7,903 nucleotides of DNA. Origin: Saprospiraceae bacterium. GTDB taxonomy: Bacteria; Bacteroidota; Bacteroidia; Chitinophagales; Saprospiraceae. The notes under the pieces were generated by a model. That model searched no databases, was not told the DNA's origin, and was given only the letters and a program-made list of their open reading frames with translations. The position numbers and the translations under genes are program-made. The stretch covers positions 1 through 7,903 of the forward strand of contig JAHDII010000144.1 of assembly GCA_020630895.1 (NCBI GenBank), in the 5' to 3' direction. Within the stretch, counting starts at the first letter, position 1; each line of letters begins with the position of its first letter. Below are positions 5,714 to 7,903 of this stretch, in pieces.

Positions 5714-7372
5714 ATGAAGGCTATTAATAAGTTTATATTCACTTTTTTGACTACACTTTTTCTATGTTTTTCTTTCCAAAGTAAAGCATGTGATTTAGCT
5801 ATAAGTTCTTTCCCTGATCCTAATAATAATGCTCTAATTCACTTTGAAGCAACAACTACAAATGCTGTTGCACCCTTTACTTATTACTGGCAAATAGGAG
5901 ATGAAACATTTCCTCCTACTTCTAATTCTTCTTTAAATTATGAATTTACAGAAAGTGGAATTTATCATTTTTGTGTCATAGTGGTAGATAATAATGGCTG
6001 TATAGATGATTATAGCAATTATATTGAAATTACAATTGATCCTTGCCCAGAATTTACCATAGAAACAGGAGTTGATGAACAAGGAAATTTGTTTGGTATC
6101 ATTTATTCTACCAATGATATTACTTATCAACCTGAAATGACAGATTGGTATTATCAATCTAATAATACAGCTATTTCTTCAGGAAATTCCTTTTATATTG
6201 CAGATCTCCCTCAAAGTGGAGATTATGTCATTTGTGCTGATTATGAAGATTATCTTGAAGATGGATCAATTTGTTTAGGAACAATATGTAATGTTGTAAA
6301 TGTTGTTAGTTCTGAAGATGATTGTTCTACAACAGATTGTGTTTTTCCTGGAGATACCAATGAAGATAATTATGCTGATATTTATGATATACTACCCATA
6401 GGTTTACATTTTGGTTCTAATGGACCTCCTCGACTAAATTCTTCTAACAATTGGTATGGACAAGTAGCTCAAGATTGGAGTATCTACACTCAAGAAGGTA
6501 CAAATTTAAAACATATTGACTGTAATGGAGATGGAACAATCAATCATAATGATTTAACAGCTATTGATATTAATTTTAATTCTGATAATCCCTATACTCC
6601 TACTATTTCTAATACTCCTAATGGATTACCTATTTATCTAGAATTTAATTGGGATTCTCTAACAGTTAATAGCAATGCTCCTCAACTATTAGATGTATCG
6701 GCTAATTTAATTGTAGGAACAGATGCGATTCCTGCGAATGATTTGTACGGATTTGCTGCAAAATTTTTATTTCCTGAAGATATGATTGAACATGGCTCTT
6801 TTAATGTTCAATATAATCCACAATCTTTCTTTTGTGAAACAGAAAATCTATTACAATTTAATAAAGTAGTTAATGATAATGAATTAAATATTGCTTTTTC
6901 AAGAACGAATGGATTACCTGTTTCTGGAAAAGGAATTGTTGCCGTAATTAATTTTACAATCATTGAAGATATTGTTGTAGATAGAAGCTCTGGAGAAAAT
7001 AATACTCCTTTTGATGTCATCACTACGGGAGTAAAAGGAATTACAAATACTGGAACAAATATTCCTCTAAATACCTTTGATAATAATTTAACTATTTATA
7101 TTGATAGAGGAACAGGACTTAAAGAAATTCCAGGAGCTCACTTAATTGAAGTGGGTCCTAATCCGACCAAAGGAAATCTAAATATTAATACTCTAGATTT
7201 TGATATTGAACGAATTAAAATTATCAATACAGCAGGTAAAATTGTTCAGAATATTGAAGTTAAAAAATCTATTATTACTACAGATTTAAGCCACCTAGCT
7301 AATGGTATTTATTTTGTCGAAATGATTTCTGGAAATCAAATAGCTACTAGAAAAATTACGTTGGTTAAGTAA
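5714..7372 (+). CDS. Secreted multidomain protein with dockerin-like Ca loops and T9SS C-terminal sorting domain
   Basis: This 552-aa protein would pass the inner membrane by Sec and the outer membrane by the type IX secretion system. In order: signal peptide (1-25, likely cleavage after SKA; no lipobox around Cys26); a PKD/Ig-like beta domain (about 27-108, with FTYYWQIGD and YHFCVIVVDNNGC); a second Ig-like, Cys-containing domain (about 111-198); dockerin-like loops GDTNEDNYADIYD (213-225) and DCNGDGTINHND (269-280), both with Ca-ligating Asp/Asn spacing; a cohesin/CBM-like beta domain (about 303-462); and a type A T9SS sorting domain (about 470-552). The last shows VGPNPTKGNLNI, IKIINTAGKIV, DLSHLANGIYFVEM and terminal RKITLVK. 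No enzymatic motif is visible, so a structural, adhesive or ligand-binding role is inferred. Eleven mature Cys residues suggest disulfides. The start is fixed by the signal peptide; the ATG at 5707 is in another frame. Confidence 0.9.
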   Translation: MKAINKFIFTFLTTLFLCFSFQSKACDLAISSFPDPNNNALIHFEATTTNAVAPFTYYWQIGDETFPPTSNSSLNYEFTESGIYHFCVIVVDNNGCIDDYSNYIEITIDPCPEFTIETGVDEQGNLFGIIYSTNDITYQPEMTDWYYQSNNTAISSGNSFYIADLPQSGDYVICADYEDYLEDGSICLGTICNVVNVVSSEDDCSTTDCVFPGDTNEDNYADIYDILPIGLHFGSNGPPRLNSSNNWYGQVAQDWSIYTQEGTNLKHIDCNGDGTINHNDLTAIDINFNSDNPYTPTISNTPNGLPIYLEFNWDSLTVNSNAPQLLDVSANLIVGTDAIPANDLYGFAAKFLFPEDMIEHGSFNVQYNPQSFFCETENLLQFNKVVNDNELNIAFSRTNGLPVSGKGIVAVINFTIIEDIVVDRSSGENNTPFDVITTGVKGITNTGTNIPLNTFDNNLTIYIDRGTGLKEIPGAHLIEVGPNPTKGNLNINTLDFDIERIKIINTAGKIVQNIEVKKSIITTDLSHLANGIYFVEMISGNQIATRKITLVK

Positions 7373-7380
7373 TCTTATAA

Positions 7381-7422
7381 ATAAATTAATGCTCCATATA
7401 TTTTAATTCATTATTAATTTAT
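7381..7422 (+). terminator. A/T-only stem-loop just after the T9SS-protein gene
   Basis: ATAAATTAAT (7381-7390) pairs perfectly with ATTAATTTAT (7413-7422) across a 22-nt loop, beginning 8 nt after the stop codon. The position suits a 3'-end structure or weak terminator. The stem has no G:C pair, the loop is long and no T-tract follows, so the call is tentative. Confidence 0.25.
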
Positions 7423-7640
7423 AGAAGAAAAATTCTTATATATAAGTAAACCTTATTATAACGATAAAATTAATATATATATTCTTTTTCTCATGCAAAA
7501 TAAAAAAAATGATAGCATTTCATTAGAAGAGGAAGAAATTATAAAAAAGAAAGACAAAATAATTTATTAAAAACATAATATTCTAATCTCAATATTTTTC
7601 ATATTGATGGCTCATATATTAAAAACACAGTTTTTTTATA

Positions 7641-7659
7641 AAAAAGGATCGACCTTTTT
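7641..7659 (+). terminator. Possible weak bidirectional rho-independent terminator
   Basis: AAAAAGG and CCTTTTT form a 7-bp stem around the loop ATCGA. The A-run before and T-run after give the symmetric form of a bidirectional terminator. A second hairpin, CTCTTT/AAAGAG at 7660-7678, follows immediately. Only two G:C pairs support the first stem, and it lies about 270 bp beyond the nearest upstream gene, so it may instead serve an unseen small transcript or be chance. Confidence 0.28.
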
Positions 7660-7853
7660 CTCTTTAGTGAAAAAAGAGCAGAAAATTCGTTAAAAATGAA
7701 ATATTGTTTGAGCATGTATAAAGTATAAAAAAAGAAATACTCTAAAATAATTCATAAAAGAAGATAAAAGAAAAAAGAAAAAAGCGAGTTTTATTTCATT
7801 TAGAATTTTCAAACTTTTTTTGCGTTAAAAAGAGAATCAGTATTGAATTTTTG

Positions 7854-7879
7854 GTTCTTTTGTTTCAAGACAAAAGAAC
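7854..7879. repeat. Perfect 10-bp inverted repeat (hairpin), candidate dispersed intergenic repeat
   Basis: GTTCTTTTGT (7854-7863) pairs perfectly with ACAAAAGAAC (7870-7879) around the loop TTCAAG, and a T:G wobble could shorten the loop to four bases. Each arm has three G/C positions, making it the strongest hairpin in the window and less likely to be chance than the A/T-only ones. It resembles, from memory, an intergenic hairpin seen in other Bacteroidota, but only one copy is present here. It could be a terminator for a gene beyond the window on either strand or a dispersed repeat unit. Confidence 0.45.
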
Positions 7880-7903
7880 AATGAAAGTTAAATAAAATTT
7901 CTT

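Larger units (their letters stand above)
7373..7903. other. 531-bp AT-rich region without a convincing gene
   Basis: No ORF of believable length or composition is present on either strand. The longest ATG-started reading I checked by eye on the + strand is a 25-codon, Lys/Glu-rich stretch at 7493-7570 with no promoter or family support. The region holds several short hairpins (the three strongest candidates are listed separately; others are TCAATAT/ATATTGA at 7589-7607 and CTCTTT/AAAGAG at 7660-7678), a 12-bp palindrome CTTATATATAAG at 7435-7446, and a purine-only tract around 7766-7784. No tRNA or rRNA is recognisable. Confidence 0.6.

Noticed and set aside
5214..5714. Lipobox at Cys26 of the T9SS protein (SKAC), making it a lipoprotein
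   Set aside because: The residues before the Cys include Lys at -2 and Ser at -3, unlike a lipobox; Ala25 fits ordinary signal peptidase I cleavage.
5933..6157. 74-aa ORF on the - strand inside the T9SS-protein gene
   Set aside because: It is antisense to well-formed Ig-like domains, with low-complexity Ile-rich composition and no family resemblance.
6808..7023. 71-aa ORF on the - strand inside the T9SS-protein gene
   Set aside because: It is antisense to the cohesin-like domain, with no start context or recognisable motif.
7493..7570. 25-codon ORF with Lys/Glu-rich product
   Set aside because: It is too short, with composition expected from A-rich DNA, no promoter element and no family support.
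7766..7784. Purine-only tract as a functional element
   Set aside because: It is simple A/G-rich sequence in very AT-rich intergenic DNA, with no repeat unit or flanking signal.
7848..7895. Short peptide reading (VLLFQDKRTMKVK) across the terminal hairpin
   Set aside because: There is no start codon in a sensible place; the reading is a by-product of the inverted repeat.

Overview
This AT-rich window (roughly 30% GC in genes, lower between them) looks like Bacteroidota chromosome. The evidence is the absence of Shine-Dalgarno sequences before the starts, TolC and adaptor proteins of Bacteroidota type, a lipoprotein with a Bacteroidota-like export signal, and a secreted protein ending in a type IX secretion (T9SS) sorting domain. 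The secreted protein carries a dockerin-like calcium-loop pair with spacing and wording that I associate with Saprospiria. That class assignment is an inference, because no rRNA or marker gene is present.

Bases 1-4089 hold four genes on the + strand, closely spaced enough to be one operon. They are the 3' part of a TolC-like outer-membrane efflux protein (cut by the window start), a MacA/HlyD-type periplasmic adaptor, a TIGR04282/DUF2064 GT-A-type glycosyltransferase overlapping the adaptor by 29 bp, and a lipoprotein with a histidine-rich segment followed by a class I SAM-dependent methyltransferase domain. The first two would form the outer-membrane and periplasmic parts of a tripartite exporter. 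Its inner-membrane ABC or RND pump is not in the window and may lie upstream. The last two are not known exporter parts and may simply share the transcript.

Bases 4093-5529 hold one - strand gene, tail to tail with the methyltransferase and only 3 bp away. It encodes an all-helical, TPR-like protein of unknown function that begins with a non-ATG codon. A 184-bp AT-rich divergent spacer (5530-5713) follows. It contains a Bacteroidota-type -7 element for the next gene and a 7-bp dyad.

Bases 5714-7372 (+) encode a 552-aa secreted multidomain protein: signal peptide, PKD/Ig-like domains, dockerin-like Ca-binding loops, a cohesin-like beta domain and the T9SS C-terminal domain. The last 531 bp have no convincing gene. 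They are very AT-rich and contain several short hairpins, the best being a perfect 10-bp stem at 7854-7879.

The most unusual item is the methyltransferase lipoprotein. A cytoplasmic-type SAM-binding domain is predicted to be exported, possibly to the cell surface, behind a histidine-rich, metal-binding-like linker. I see no defence system, mobile element, CRISPR array or RNA gene that I can support.
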